64,000 nt of DNA from Candidatus Melainabacteria bacterium MEL.A1 (lineage in GTDB: Bacteria; Cyanobacteriota; Vampirovibrionia; Gastranaerophilales; Gastranaerophilaceae). The DNA lies in contig CP017245.1 of the NCBI GenBank assembly GCA_001765415.1, positions 1,798,001 to 1,862,000 of the forward strand, read 5' to 3'. Position 1 is the first letter of the stretch. Each line of letters begins with the position of its first letter. The notes under the pieces were generated by a model. That model saw only the letters and a list, made by a program, of their open reading frames with translations. It was not told the DNA's origin and did no database searches. Position numbers and translations under genes: made by a program. Positions 49,902-58,072 of the stretch are shown here, piece after piece.

Positions 49902-50335
49902 AAGCGTTAATACAAAGGGTAAAACGAGCTTCTGTTACTGTTGACGGGGCAAAAATCTCCGAAATTAGCAAAGGAATACTTGTGTTTTTGGGAGTGGAAA
50001 AAGAAGATGTTTTCGAAAACGCAGAAAAGTTAGCTGACAAAATTTGTAAACTTCGAATTTTTGAAGATGAAAATGAAAAAATGAATTTGTCTGTAACAGA
50101 TGTCGAAGGCGAACTTTTAGTCGTTTCGCAATTTACTCTATGTGGTGATTGCAAAAAAGGTACACGCCCATCTTTTGATAAGGCTGCAAGTCCGGATGTC
50201 GCAGTTAAATTATATAATTATTTTATTGAATATTTAAAAAATAAAAATATTCCTGTAAAGACCGGAAAATTTCAGGCAATGATGGATGTTGAATTAATAA
50301 ATGACGGTCCTGTAACATTTTGGTTAGAAAAATAA
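49898..50335 (+). CDS. dtd: D-aminoacyl-tRNA deacylase
   Basis: Removes D-amino acids (and Gly mischarged on Ala-tRNA) from tRNA. Family pattern: MKALIQRVKRASVTVDG, ISKGILVFLGVEKED, LLVVSQFTLCGDCKKGTRPSF (active site) and KTGKFQAMMDVELINDGPVTFWLE (the Gly-Pro motif, GPVT). 145 residues is standard. TTG start, with GGAGAG upstream, overlapping the AbrB-like gene. Confidence 0.95.
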   Translation: MKALIQRVKRASVTVDGAKISEISKGILVFLGVEKEDVFENAEKLADKICKLRIFEDENEKMNLSVTDVEGELLVVSQFTLCGDCKKGTRPSFDKAASPDVAVKLYNYFIEYLKNKNIPVKTGKFQAMMDVELINDGPVTFWLEK

Positions 50336-50400
50336 AAATTAGCTTGTAAAAATTGTTTATTTATTTTATTTTGAAAAAGTTAATTAATTTATGGATGACA

Positions 50401-50874
50401 ATGAAAATACAAGCAATTCAATCAAATCAAAGTTTTACAGGTAACCCCCATTTTATTTCAAATAATGCTCACAAAGATTTAGCAACTATTTTAGTAAATT
50501 TAAATCGTAAAACTGTAACAAAGTTTAAGGGTGATTTTTTTCACTCTGAAATTCCGAATACATTGAGAATGGGTGAAAAGACTGCTTTTTATGACAAGAG
50601 GTATTATATGATGCCTGCTCCGTCTGATAAACAGATTGTTGGCAGTTCCGAGTTGGCATTAGGAAAAATTAATTTATTGATAAATAATAGAACTGGTGAA
50701 ATTATTAGATGTAAAAAGCCATTTTTGACAAGATGGAAAAAAGTGTTAAAAAAGGCTGAAAATGCGTTGAAAACATTTAAAGAAGAAATTGATAATCCAA
50801 AAGTTGTTGAAAAACAAGTTATTAAATTGTGTGGATTGACCAAAGATGGTGTAAAAAGTTTGGAGCAATTTTAA
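50401..50874 (+). CDS. Lineage-type protein of unknown function
   Basis: The ATG at 50401 is chosen over the longer frame from 50353, whose extra residues are hydrophobic and lack a ribosome site; GGATG lies just before it. The start MKIQAIQSNQSFTGNPHFIS resembles short 'xSFxG' N-termini that seem common in hypothetical proteins of this lineage (from memory; not checked). The rest (~157 residues) is basic and probably folded, with one Cys in RCKKPFLTRW and one near the end. No family recognised. Confidence 0.55.
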   Translation: MKIQAIQSNQSFTGNPHFISNNAHKDLATILVNLNRKTVTKFKGDFFHSEIPNTLRMGEKTAFYDKRYYMMPAPSDKQIVGSSELALGKINLLINNRTGEIIRCKKPFLTRWKKVLKKAENALKTFKEEIDNPKVVEKQVIKLCGLTKDGVKSLEQF

Positions 50875-50892
50875 TTGATTGTGTTTTGCATG

Positions 50893-50921
50893 TTGCAAAA
50901 TTTTGAAAAGCATGCTATAAT
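50893..50921 (+). promoter_or_regulatory. Strong promoter of the zinc-ribbon/rimM/trmD operon
   Basis: TTGCAA (50893-50898), 17-base gap, TATAAT (50916-50921) with a TG one base upstream, so both -35 and extended -10 are present. The predicted start at ~50928 leaves a leader of about 110 bases, AT-rich, ending in an AGAGG ribosome site. Confidence 0.75.
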
Positions 50922-51037
50922 ACATGTATTAATATAGAGTTAGAAATCGATTTTTTATTACTGAGGAGAATTTTTTACTTTATTATTTATTATTAACCTA
51001 GAAATTACGTTATTTTTTTAATTAAGAGGCTTTTATT

Positions 51038-52126
51038 ATGTATGTAAACAAGTGTATCAAATGCGGTCGTGAGTTTGAAACAAAGAACCCCAAAAGAGTA
51101 ATATGTCCAGATTGTTTATATCCGGATAAGAAAATGATGGTTTCTCCATCTAATGACACAACTCCGGCAGCAACCGCTCAACCAGAAGAAAAACCACAAT
51201 ATTTGAATGGCTACAGTGCAGGCGGAACAGAGGAAGCTCCTCGTTATTACAGTGCTGGTGGTAATTCTGAACCTCAACAAAGATACAACAGACCACAAAG
51301 ATCTTATAACAATCAAGGTGGTTATCAAAATAGACAAAACGGTGGCTACAATCGCCAACAAGGTGGATATAACAGAAATCAAGGCGGTTATAATAACAAC
51401 CGTCAAGGTGGCTACAATAACAATGGTTATAATCGTAATCAAGGTGGTTATGGAAATAATAGACCGCAAAGACCTTACAACAATCAAGGTGGTTTCCAAA
51501 ACAGAAGACCTCAAGGTGGTGGATTTAACAGAGGCAATAACTTTAACCGTCGCCCTCAACAAAGAAAAGCTCCTAAACAACTTTTGGTTAGTAAGGAACA
51601 GCTTGAACAAATTGAATTGTTATATAAATCTATGTTGCCGTTACCAAACCCTGATTGCCATGAAGTAATTGGTGAAAAAATTGGTTTGGAACCTAGAAAA
51701 GTTTTCTTTGGTATCAATTTAATCAGACAAAAAATGATGTTGCCGAAATTGCCATTCCCTAAGCGTAAATTGGCTATTTCACCGGATCAATTATTTGCTA
51801 TTAAAAACTTGTACGAACCTTTGTTGCCATTGCCTCCAATCGGCTGCCATAAAATTATTGCAGCTCAATTAAAAATGGATGAGTGGAGAGTTCACGTTGG
51901 TATTGGTTTAATCCGTTCTCAAATGGGATTGGATAGATGGAATGAAAATAGACCGGATTTACCAGAAGAATTTAAAAAGCAAAAAGCTGAAGAGGCGGAA
52001 AAGGCAACTGAAGTAAAGAAGGCTGAAAAAAAAGAAAAAGTTTCTGATGCAGAAGTTGTAGAAGAAGCCCCAAAACCTAAAAGAGGCAGAAAACCTAAAA
52101 AGGTTGAAGAAGCACCGGAAGCTTAG
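51038..52126 (+). CDS. Zinc-ribbon protein with Asn/Gly/Tyr/Gln-rich disordered region and duplicated C-terminal module
   Basis: 362 residues in four parts. C6, C9, C23 and C26 form a zinc ribbon. Residues ~78-180 are a low-complexity region of repeated QGGYN/NRQGGY/RGG-like units, as in RNA-binding, phase-separating proteins. Residues ~184-300 hold two copies of a ~58-residue module (LLVSKEQLEQIELLYKSMLP... and LAISPDQLFAIKNLYEPLLP...), each with LPLPxxxCH. The tail is Lys/Glu-rich and ends in an AT-hook-like KPKRGRKPKK. It is followed by rimM after 5 bases and has a strong promoter. RNA or ribosome binding is inferred from composition and neighbours; no family recognised. Confidence 0.75.
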   Translation: MYVNKCIKCGREFETKNPKRVICPDCLYPDKKMMVSPSNDTTPAATAQPEEKPQYLNGYSAGGTEEAPRYYSAGGNSEPQQRYNRPQRSYNNQGGYQNRQNGGYNRQQGGYNRNQGGYNNNRQGGYNNNGYNRNQGGYGNNRPQRPYNNQGGFQNRRPQGGGFNRGNNFNRRPQQRKAPKQLLVSKEQLEQIELLYKSMLPLPNPDCHEVIGEKIGLEPRKVFFGINLIRQKMMLPKLPFPKRKLAISPDQLFAIKNLYEPLLPLPPIGCHKIIAAQLKMDEWRVHVGIGLIRSQMGLDRWNENRPDLPEEFKKQKAEEAEKATEVKKAEKKEKVSDAEVVEEAPKPKRGRKPKKVEEAPEA

Positions 52127-52131
52127 TAGCT

Positions 52132-52644
52132 ATGACTAAATATGTTTCAGTTGGTAAGATTTTAAATTTTCACGGAATTAAAGGTGAGGCAAAAGTTGGT
52201 TTTACAAAGAACCAAGAAGATTTCTTTTGCTCTCTTGATAAGGTTTTTGTGAAAACTGACAATGATTACAAACAATTGTCAATTAAGAGTTGCAGACTTC
52301 ATAAAAATGTCGCTTTGGTTTGCTTTGAAGGAATTAATTCAATTAATGAACTTATGGAATATAAAGGTGCTTTTCTTTATGTTGAAGAAGAAACAATTCG
52401 TAAAAACCTTGAAGAAGATGAGTTTTTGATTGATGAATTGGTTAGTCTTGAGGTTTTTGATCAAAATGGCATAAAAAAGGGCTTTGTCGTAGGTGTTTCT
52501 AATAATGGTGCAAGCGATTTATTGTCCGTTAAAACAAATTCTAAAGACATAGTTTTAATTCCGTTTGTAAAAGCGATTGTCACTGATGTAAGCATAAAAA
52601 ACAAAAAAATTATAATCAATAATATCGAGGGATTGATAGAATGA
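52132..52644 (+). CDS. rimM: Ribosome maturation factor RimM
   Basis: Helps assembly of the 30S head. N-terminal RimM barrel (VSVGKILNFHGIKGEAKVGF) and C-terminal PRC-barrel part (DELVSLEVFDQNGIKKGFVV... DLLSVKTNSKDIVLIPFVKAIV); 170 residues. Weak ribosome site; probably translated by coupling from the upstream gene. Its TGA overlaps the trmD ATG (ATGA). Confidence 0.93.
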   Translation: MTKYVSVGKILNFHGIKGEAKVGFTKNQEDFFCSLDKVFVKTDNDYKQLSIKSCRLHKNVALVCFEGINSINELMEYKGAFLYVEEETIRKNLEEDEFLIDELVSLEVFDQNGIKKGFVVGVSNNGASDLLSVKTNSKDIVLIPFVKAIVTDVSIKNKKIIINNIEGLIE

Positions 52645-53333
52645 TTTTTGATGTTCTTACACTTTTCCCTGAAATGATTGAAGATTGTTGTAGCTATAGC
52701 ATATTAAAACGTGCTGTTGATAAAGATATTTTGTCTGTAAATGTTATAAATCCAAGAGATTTTACGCTAGATAAACATAAAAAAGTTGATGATACTCCAT
52801 ATGGTGGCGGAGCCGGAATGGTTTTGATGGCTCAACCTTATGTTGATGCTTATGAAAGTATTAAAAAAATAAAAAATTCAATTACTGTAATGCTTTCTCC
52901 TCAAGGTGAACCGTTGACGGATAACTTGGTTAATGATTTGGCTATGTATGACCAAATTGTTATGTTATGTGGGCATTATGAGGGGTTTGATGAAAGAATT
53001 AGAGAGATTATCAAACCAAAAGAAATTTCAATAGGTGATTTTGTTTTAACTGGTGGAGAATTACCTGCATTGTGTTTAATAGATGCGGTTAGTAGAAAAA
53101 TAGAAGGAACATTAGGGAAAATTGAATCGGCGGATGATGATAGTTTTTCAAATGGTTTGATAGAATATCCACATTACACAAAACCGAGAGAATACAGAGG
53201 TTTGGCGGTTCCGGAAGTTTTGTTGAACGGGAATCATAAGGAAATTAAGGAATTTCGTTTTCAACAGAGTTTAGAGAGAACCAAAAACAAACGCCCTGAT
53301 TTGTATGAAAAGTTTATGAAGAAAAATAGTTAG
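52641..53333 (+). CDS. trmD: tRNA (guanine37-N1)-methyltransferase TrmD
   Basis: SPOUT methyltransferase. Characteristic stretches: FDVLTLFPEMIEDCCSYSIL, the substrate loop DDTPYGGGAGMVLMAQP, CGHYEGFDERI and the SAM-knot EISIGDFVLTGGELPALCLIDAV; C-terminal PHYTKPREYRGLAVPEVLLNGNH. 230 residues is standard. Third gene of the zinc-ribbon operon, overlapping rimM by 4 bases. Confidence 0.96.
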   Translation: MIFDVLTLFPEMIEDCCSYSILKRAVDKDILSVNVINPRDFTLDKHKKVDDTPYGGGAGMVLMAQPYVDAYESIKKIKNSITVMLSPQGEPLTDNLVNDLAMYDQIVMLCGHYEGFDERIREIIKPKEISIGDFVLTGGELPALCLIDAVSRKIEGTLGKIESADDDSFSNGLIEYPHYTKPREYRGLAVPEVLLNGNHKEIKEFRFQQSLERTKNKRPDLYEKFMKKNS

Positions 53334-53387
53334 ACTGTGTGATTTTTAGATGCTAAAAAACTCCAAAAAATTTGTTAAAATATATAT

Positions 53388-53501
53388 GTTAACAAAGAAC
53401 AGAGAGAAACTCAATTTCAAGACCTTTGCTCTAATTCTGTAAATAATCGTGGTGGTTGTTTTGGAAAAATCTTAAACGACAATTGGCAAATGGCTTATTA
53501 A
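53388..53501 (+). pseudogene. Stranded 3' end of a pilin-like gene
   Basis: The frame ending TAA at 53499-53501 reads ...ETQFQDLCSNSVNNRGGCFG KILNDNWQMAY and lacks any N-terminal pilin helix or start. It matches the C-terminus of the pilin-like protein at 19215-19943 (NTCAADTTNWHGCLGKVIND NWQMTY), and 20 bases are identical (53473-53492 and 19915-19934). Upstream the frame closes at 53376. So this is a leftover of a deleted or recombined pilin gene, or a silent cassette. Confidence 0.7.
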
Positions 53502-53515
53502 AAAATTCTTACAAT

Positions 53516-53547
53516 AAAAAAGCTCCCATGTTAGGGAGCTTTTTTTA
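53516..53547. terminator. Bidirectional terminator between trmD and the Ycf23-like gene
   Basis: Stem AGCTCCC (53521-53527) with GGGAGCT (53534-53540), loop ATGTTA, seven T after and five A before. Confidence 0.85.
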
Positions 53548-53566
53548 GATCTGTTTTTTTTAGTTA

Positions 53567-54325
53567 TTAAACTAATTCAACAACTTTCAAAGCATTTCTT
53601 GATGCGATTTCAACAAGGCTTTTAGCAGTTGCCATCATTGACAAATCAGAATCCATTTTGTTGATGCAAGAACCACAACCGATTGCTGATGCACCTGCTG
53701 CGAAAGCAAATGGAGCAGTTGTTGGGTTGATTGCAGTAGCTGTCATAATTGGAAGATCGATGTTTCTTGAAAGTTCAATTGTGTTAGAAATTGTTAATTC
53801 TGCTCTTTCCATTAAACCTCTAGCACCTTCAGAAATGTGGTCTGCAGAGAAGTGACCTTCTGTTTGGATTAGATCAATACCCATAGTTTCCAATTTTCTA
53901 GCTAAGTCGATTTGGTCAGCAATTGACAATTCTCCAGGAATTGTTACACAGAAGAAAGTTCTTGTATCGCCAAGCATATCCATAGTTTCTTTAACCAATG
54001 ACATAACTTGATCAGCTGAGAATGACATACCTTTTTTGTAAAGAACGTCAAAGTTTCCTAATTCGATAGCGTCAGCACCTAATTCAACTGCTTTAACCAA
54101 CTCAGAAGGAACAATTGAAGATACGAAAATTGGCATATCTGTCATATTTCTGATTTCAGAAATAATTTCAGGTTTAGCGCAAATATCAACTGCTGATGCG
54201 CCAGCGTTTTCTGCTGAAGATACAACTTTTTTAATGTTTTCGATATCAAAGTTGTCGATACCAGCAATAACTTTTACAGCTCTTTTTTCTGTCAAATGTT
54301 GTTTAAATAAATCAATTCTGCTCAT
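53567..54325 (-). CDS. Ycf23/DUF561-family TIM-barrel protein
   Basis: 252 residues from the ATG at 54323-54325, which has AAAGGAAAT upstream; the frame runs on to 54736 but that part is AT-rich and not protein-like. The family pattern is strong: IAGIDNFDIENIKKVVSSAE, AVDICAKPEII, VSSIVPSELVKAVELGADAI, ELGNFDVLYKKG, VTIPGELSIADQIDLARKLE, LIQTEGHFS and FAAGASAIGCGSCINKM. Ycf23 occurs in cyanobacteria and plastids; its function is not established. Here it supports a cyanobacterial-line origin. Confidence 0.85.
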   Translation of the reverse strand: MSRIDLFKQHLTEKRAVKVIAGIDNFDIENIKKVVSSAENAGASAVDICAKPEIISEIRNMTDMPIFVSSIVPSELVKAVELGADAIELGNFDVLYKKGMSFSADQVMSLVKETMDMLGDTRTFFCVTIPGELSIADQIDLARKLETMGIDLIQTEGHFSADHISEGARGLMERAELTISNTIELSRNIDLPIMTATAINPTTAPFAFAAGASAIGCGSCINKMDSDLSMMATAKSLVEIASRNALKVVELV

Positions 54326-54473
54326 TTTAAAAATTTCCTTTCTTATAAAATGTGAAGTTTTTTCTGAATTATACATTAAAATTGTAATAATTACAATAAC
54401 TAACCCCAAAAATTTTTTTGAGGATGATGAATAAATTTCAAAATCCAACATAATATTATTAAAAGGGGAGAAT

Positions 54474-55178
54474 ATGTGTAAGAAATTTGTTATATATTTT
54501 ACGTTTCTTTTGTTAATGATTTCACCTGTTTCAGCCCAAAATTTTGGAGCGGATGAATTGATAAATATTAGTGTGTATGAAAGAATAAATCCCGCAATTG
54601 TTGCGATAGAGGCAAATTTAGCGGATGGTTTTTCTGCTGGAACAGGTTGTGTAATACGTTCTGATGGAGTGATTTTGACAGGTTCCCATGTTATAGATGA
54701 AGCGAAAGAAATTGATGTTACAACTTCTGACGGCAAAGTTTACAAAGCATCGGTTCTTGCTAAAATGGGAAAAAACAACGATTTGGCATTACTTAAAATT
54801 TCGCCAAAATCTCGCTTAAGAACGATTGCTTTTGGGGATTCTTCCGATGTGAAAGTCGGACAAAAAGTTTTAGCTATTGGTAATCCGTTTGGTTTTTCGG
54901 GAACATTGACATCTGGAATTGTTTCAAGAATTGATTATGCAAAAGGTAGAATACAAACAGATGCCGCAATAAATCCGGGATGTTCCGGCGGGCCGCTTTT
55001 AAATTCACAAGGTGAAGTTATCGGGATTTCTCAATCAATTTATAATCCTGATAACAATATTTCAAATATCGGAATAGGCTTTGCAATTCCGGTAAATGAA
55101 GCGAAAAAGTTTATTGAAACTGCGAATTTGGATAATTCAAATTTAACTGCAAAAAAGAAATTTGCGATGAAAGAGTAA
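54474..55178 (+). CDS. HtrA/DegP-like serine protease without PDZ domain
   Basis: 234 residues with a signal peptide (ending ISPVSAQNF at ~22). The trypsin-like triad is visible: His in LTGSHVIDEA, Asp in NNDLALLKI, Ser in NPGCSGGPLLN (GCSGGP in place of the usual GNSGGP). The chain ends about 15 residues after the protease fold, so it has no PDZ domain and should act as a simple periplasmic endopeptidase. AAGGGGAG is the ribosome site. Divergent from the Ycf23-like gene. Confidence 0.9.
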   Translation: MCKKFVIYFTFLLLMISPVSAQNFGADELINISVYERINPAIVAIEANLADGFSAGTGCVIRSDGVILTGSHVIDEAKEIDVTTSDGKVYKASVLAKMGKNNDLALLKISPKSRLRTIAFGDSSDVKVGQKVLAIGNPFGFSGTLTSGIVSRIDYAKGRIQTDAAINPGCSGGPLLNSQGEVIGISQSIYNPDNNISNIGIGFAIPVNEAKKFIETANLDNSNLTAKKKFAMKE

Positions 55179-55324
55179 GATAATCAATGTATTATTTAGA
55201 TTGTGAATAAATCTGTGATGACAAATATCTGTATAATTTTTGTAATGAGTAGTGTAATCAGACTTTTTCATAATTTTTTGTCCTAATAATCTTTTCATGG
55301 TACAATTAGCGCAAGGAGAAGATT

Positions 55325-56053
55325 GTGCTAGAATTTTTTGGGCTATGTGTGCAAAACTTAATAAAAAGTATAAAATACTTGTTCCAAGTTCGGTTTTCTG
55401 CGGTTTTGGCACAGGCTGCTGCTATTAGTTATGATTCGTTGCCAATTTCATTAATTATTGCTTTTATTGCTGCTGCTGTTATTGCAATTCAGGTATCAAA
55501 GCAGTTCTTGATGAGTGGTGCGGAAGCCTATATTGGCGGAACTATTGCTGTTGTAATGATTAGAGAAATCGCTCCGGGTTTTGTTGCTCTTGCGATAGGA
55601 GCGAGAGCCGGTACTGCAATATCCGCTGAAATTGCAAATATGCAGGTAACCAGTCAGGTTGATGCAATGAAAACATTGAAAGTTGACCCAGTTGGATATT
55701 ATTTCACTCCTCGAATTATAGCCGGAGTTATAACTGTTCCGATGGTTGTATTGTTGGCGGAATTTGTTGGTATTGCGGGTGGAATGTTAGTTTCACAAGC
55801 GACCATTGATTTACATCCGGCAAGATATATGAACTCTGCGTGGTTGTGGATTTCAACCAAAGATATTTACATCAGTTTGTTAAAAGCTGCTATATTTGGT
55901 GGTTTGATATCATTGGTTTGTGCAACGCAAGGTTATAGCACAAAAGGTGGTGCAAAAGAAGTCGGAACTTCAACAACTCAAGCTGCAATTTTGTCAACAA
56001 TTTACATGTTGGTTGCAGATTTTTTAATCAATTTGGTGTTTTATATTATGTAA
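55325..56053 (+). CDS. mlaE: MlaE/TGD1-type lipid ABC transporter permease
   Basis: 242 residues, about five membrane helices, with the MlaE pattern SYDSLPISLIIAFIAAAVIA, MIREIAPGFVALAIGARAGTAISAEIANMQVTSQVDA split by motifs, and LVCATQGYSTKGGAKEVG at the cytoplasmic end. It is part of a system moving phospholipid between the membranes. GTG start with AAGGAGAA upstream. The usual ATPase (MlaF) and MCE protein (MlaD) are not next to it; repeats and an opposite-strand gene follow. Confidence 0.9.
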   Translation: MLEFFGLCVQNLIKSIKYLFQVRFSAVLAQAAAISYDSLPISLIIAFIAAAVIAIQVSKQFLMSGAEAYIGGTIAVVMIREIAPGFVALAIGARAGTAISAEIANMQVTSQVDAMKTLKVDPVGYYFTPRIIAGVITVPMVVLLAEFVGIAGGMLVSQATIDLHPARYMNSAWLWISTKDIYISLLKAAIFGGLISLVCATQGYSTKGGAKEVGTSTTQAAILSTIYMLVADFLINLVFYIM

Positions 56054-56168
56054 TTTCCACTTACGGGAAAGCATCCATCCCTACCTTCCCTCAAGGGAAG
56101 ATAATTAGTTTCCTCCCTTGTGAGGGCGGATTAAAGGTGGGTGCTGATTGTTGATATAACAATATATT
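56054..56168. repeat. Dispersed intergenic repeats after mlaE
   Basis: Holds CTTACGGGAAAGCATCCATC (56061-56080), CCTTCCCTCAAGGGAAG (56084-56100), CCTCCCTTGTGAGGGCGGAT (56111-56130) and AAAGGTGGGTGCTGATT (56132-56148), all related to the cluster at 32608-32765 and to 60669-60715. The CCTCCC..GAGGG parts form hairpins and could stop transcription. No gene is seen. Confidence 0.55.
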
Positions 56169-57551
56169 TTACGCTAAATACTTCTGAACAGTTTCTTTTG
56201 TGAACACTTCTATGCTATCTTGAGAATGAATGAATATCATGCAACTGATTAATGATTTTAGAGTTTCAAAATCAGAGAAAGACAACTTATAGCGCAAATC
56301 TTCCATATTGTTTGCCAAAAATTCCATTATTATTGTTTTGTTATCAAAAACAAGGTTTGCGAAATAATCAAAAGATTCTTTAGATTTTATTCCTTCAAGA
56401 TAAACAATATCGGGAGATTGGAACTCTATAAATCTTGATGCTTTATCCATATTAAAGCCGACATTTTCATTCAATTCGCACTGATGAACATTTTTGAGAG
56501 TATATTTTGCGATACTTTCAAGTGTCATAATATTTTTGTTTTGAGTTGCAGCTTCTAGCAAGAGCGAATAAATAATGTGTGTTTTCCCGCTTAGCGGAGA
56601 GCCACAAACAATAATGATTCCCGGATTATTTAATGCGGATTTAATTACTTGAAGGTTCGTGTCTGATTTGATAATTTTGTTCAAGGTTCTCGGTGGTTTA
56701 TAAATTTTTAAGAAAATTCTTTCTCCCATAATTGTTGGAAAAGTTGAAATGCTTGCGGTAACTTCCATTTCATCAACTTTAAAATTAAGTTTGCCAAGTT
56801 GAGGAACTTCTGAAACAGAGGCATCTAATTTTGCTAATGTTTTCAGTTTTGCGGTAAAAGATGAAGTCAAAACGGGTGGAATATTCCCTTTGTTTTGAAT
56901 TTCGCCATTTTTTTTAAAATTAACAGTAAATCCTTCATCTTCTCTTTGAAAAGTTACTTCGTGAACCTCTTCCAAAATAGCTTGTTTAAGGATTGCTCGA
57001 ATAATTTTTTGAATATGATTATCTGATAAATCTTCACTGTGAAGTTCATCTCTCCAATCATATCCAATATTAAATTCTGTGTGGATTTCGCCGACAGTTT
57101 CATCTGTTTTGTAATATTCATCAATTTTTTTGAGAATACTTTTTTCTGAAGAAACAACAGGTTCAATTGAACATTCAGCACTTTCAATTACTTTATCAAT
57201 TGCGAACAGATCCAAAGGGTCTGCCATCGCAACTGTTAGAGTATCCTCAATTTTGAAAAGAGGAATAATGCGGTATTTTTTAGCATCAAGATAATTTATG
57301 TATTTTAGACATTTTGCGTCTAATGTGTAATCATCGAGATTTACGTATGGAATATGGAGTTTTGCTTCTAAAAATTTCAGGATAGCTTCTTCTGTTAAAG
57401 TGCCTGAATTTATTAGAGCTTGTCCTATGTTGATGTTTTGAGCTTTGGCAATTTCTTCTGCTTGCTCAATTGTTTCATACGCAACAAGCCCTGTTCTTAC
57501 AAGGTCATATTTTAATTTTTCGAGTGTTTTGTTTGTAACTGTTGTTTCCAT
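56169..57551 (-). CDS. Degraded GspE/PilB-type ATPase with MshEN domain
   Basis: 460 residues. The N-terminal ~145 form an MshEN/GspE_N domain (ALINSGTLTEEAILKFLEAK, TLTVAMADPLDLFAID). The C-terminal half has the secretion-ATPase fold with a good Walker A, GSPLSGKT (317-324). However the Walker B (normally DxxxxGEIRDxET) reads DIVYLEGIKS (381-390), with GE inverted, and the His-box (TLHTN) reads MEFLANN. So it may bind ATP but is unlikely to power a pilus alone. It follows a receiver protein after 6 bases, suggesting phosphorelay control. A regulatory relative of PilB/PilT is the best guess. Confidence 0.75.
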   Translation of the reverse strand: METTVTNKTLEKLKYDLVRTGLVAYETIEQAEEIAKAQNINIGQALINSGTLTEEAILKFLEAKLHIPYVNLDDYTLDAKCLKYINYLDAKKYRIIPLFKIEDTLTVAMADPLDLFAIDKVIESAECSIEPVVSSEKSILKKIDEYYKTDETVGEIHTEFNIGYDWRDELHSEDLSDNHIQKIIRAILKQAILEEVHEVTFQREDEGFTVNFKKNGEIQNKGNIPPVLTSSFTAKLKTLAKLDASVSEVPQLGKLNFKVDEMEVTASISTFPTIMGERIFLKIYKPPRTLNKIIKSDTNLQVIKSALNNPGIIIVCGSPLSGKTHIIYSLLLEAATQNKNIMTLESIAKYTLKNVHQCELNENVGFNMDKASRFIEFQSPDIVYLEGIKSKESFDYFANLVFDNKTIIMEFLANNMEDLRYKLSFSDFETLKSLISCMIFIHSQDSIEVFTKETVQKYLA

Positions 57552-57557
57552 GATTAA

Positions 57558-57920
57558 TTATTTTAGATATTGTTCAACTTTTTTTACTACTTCTTCGAGT
57601 TCAAAAGGCTTTGTAATATATTCATCAGCCCCTGTTTCCTCTCCGATTAATTTATCTTCCTCTTGAGTTCTTGCAGTGACCATTAAAATAGGAATGTTTT
57701 TATATTTTGCATCATATTTTAATAGTCTGCTGATCTTAAAACCATTAATTTTTGGCATCATAACGTCAAGAATAATTAAATCAGGTACTAATTCTTTTGC
57801 AAGTCTAAGTCCGTCTTCTCCGTTATATGCGCAGTAGCATGTAAAATCAGCTGCTTCAAGTACAAATTTTAAGCTTTCTACTATATCTTGCTCGTCGTCA
57901 ACAATAAGAATTTTTTTCAT
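57558..57920 (-). CDS. Single-domain response regulator (CheY-like)
   Basis: 120 residues, just the receiver fold. The phospho-accepting Asp is in LIILDVMMPKINGF (~residue 53), the acidic pair is at the N-terminus (VDDEQD), and T/K of the switch are in MVTARTQE and ITKPF. No output domain, so it acts by protein contact; the co-transcribed GspE-like protein is the obvious target. AGGGGAAAG precedes the ATG. The likely kinase partner is encoded at 58917-60605. Confidence 0.93.
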   Translation of the reverse strand: MKKILIVDDEQDIVESLKFVLEAADFTCYCAYNGEDGLRLAKELVPDLIILDVMMPKINGFKISRLLKYDAKYKNIPILMVTARTQEEDKLIGEETGADEYITKPFELEEVVKKVEQYLK

Positions 57921-57948
57921 ACTTTCCCCTAGTCTGTTCTATAGAAGT

Positions 57949-57957
57949 ATTATAGCA
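57949..57957 (-). promoter_or_regulatory. Extended -10 promoter of the receiver/GspE-like operon
   Basis: TGCTATAAT on the minus strand; the predicted start gives a ~22-base leader with the AGGGGAAAG ribosome site. Confidence 0.6.
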
Positions 57958-58072
57958 TATTAAAAAACTTCTTCTACATTGTTAAATTATGTTAATCATA
58001 AATTGTGATAAAGGCGCAACTTTTAATCTTTACGCATTTTTAAACCTGTGCAAAATCAGGAAAGGAAAATTT

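Noticed and set aside
49731..50335. Toxin-antitoxin pair based on the AbrB-like gene
   Set aside because: The coupled downstream gene is dtd, a housekeeping enzyme, not a MazF/PIN toxin.
51116..51668. Long open frames on both strands across the QGGY-rich region (51116-51610 minus, 51207-51668 plus)
   Set aside because: They arise from the repetitive codons of the zinc-ribbon gene, have low-complexity Ile/Val/Thr sequence and no ribosome site.
54326..54736. N-terminal extension of the Ycf23-like frame up to 54736
   Set aside because: A strong ribosome site precedes the ATG at 54325; the extra sequence is not protein-like and overlaps the start of the protease gene on the other strand.
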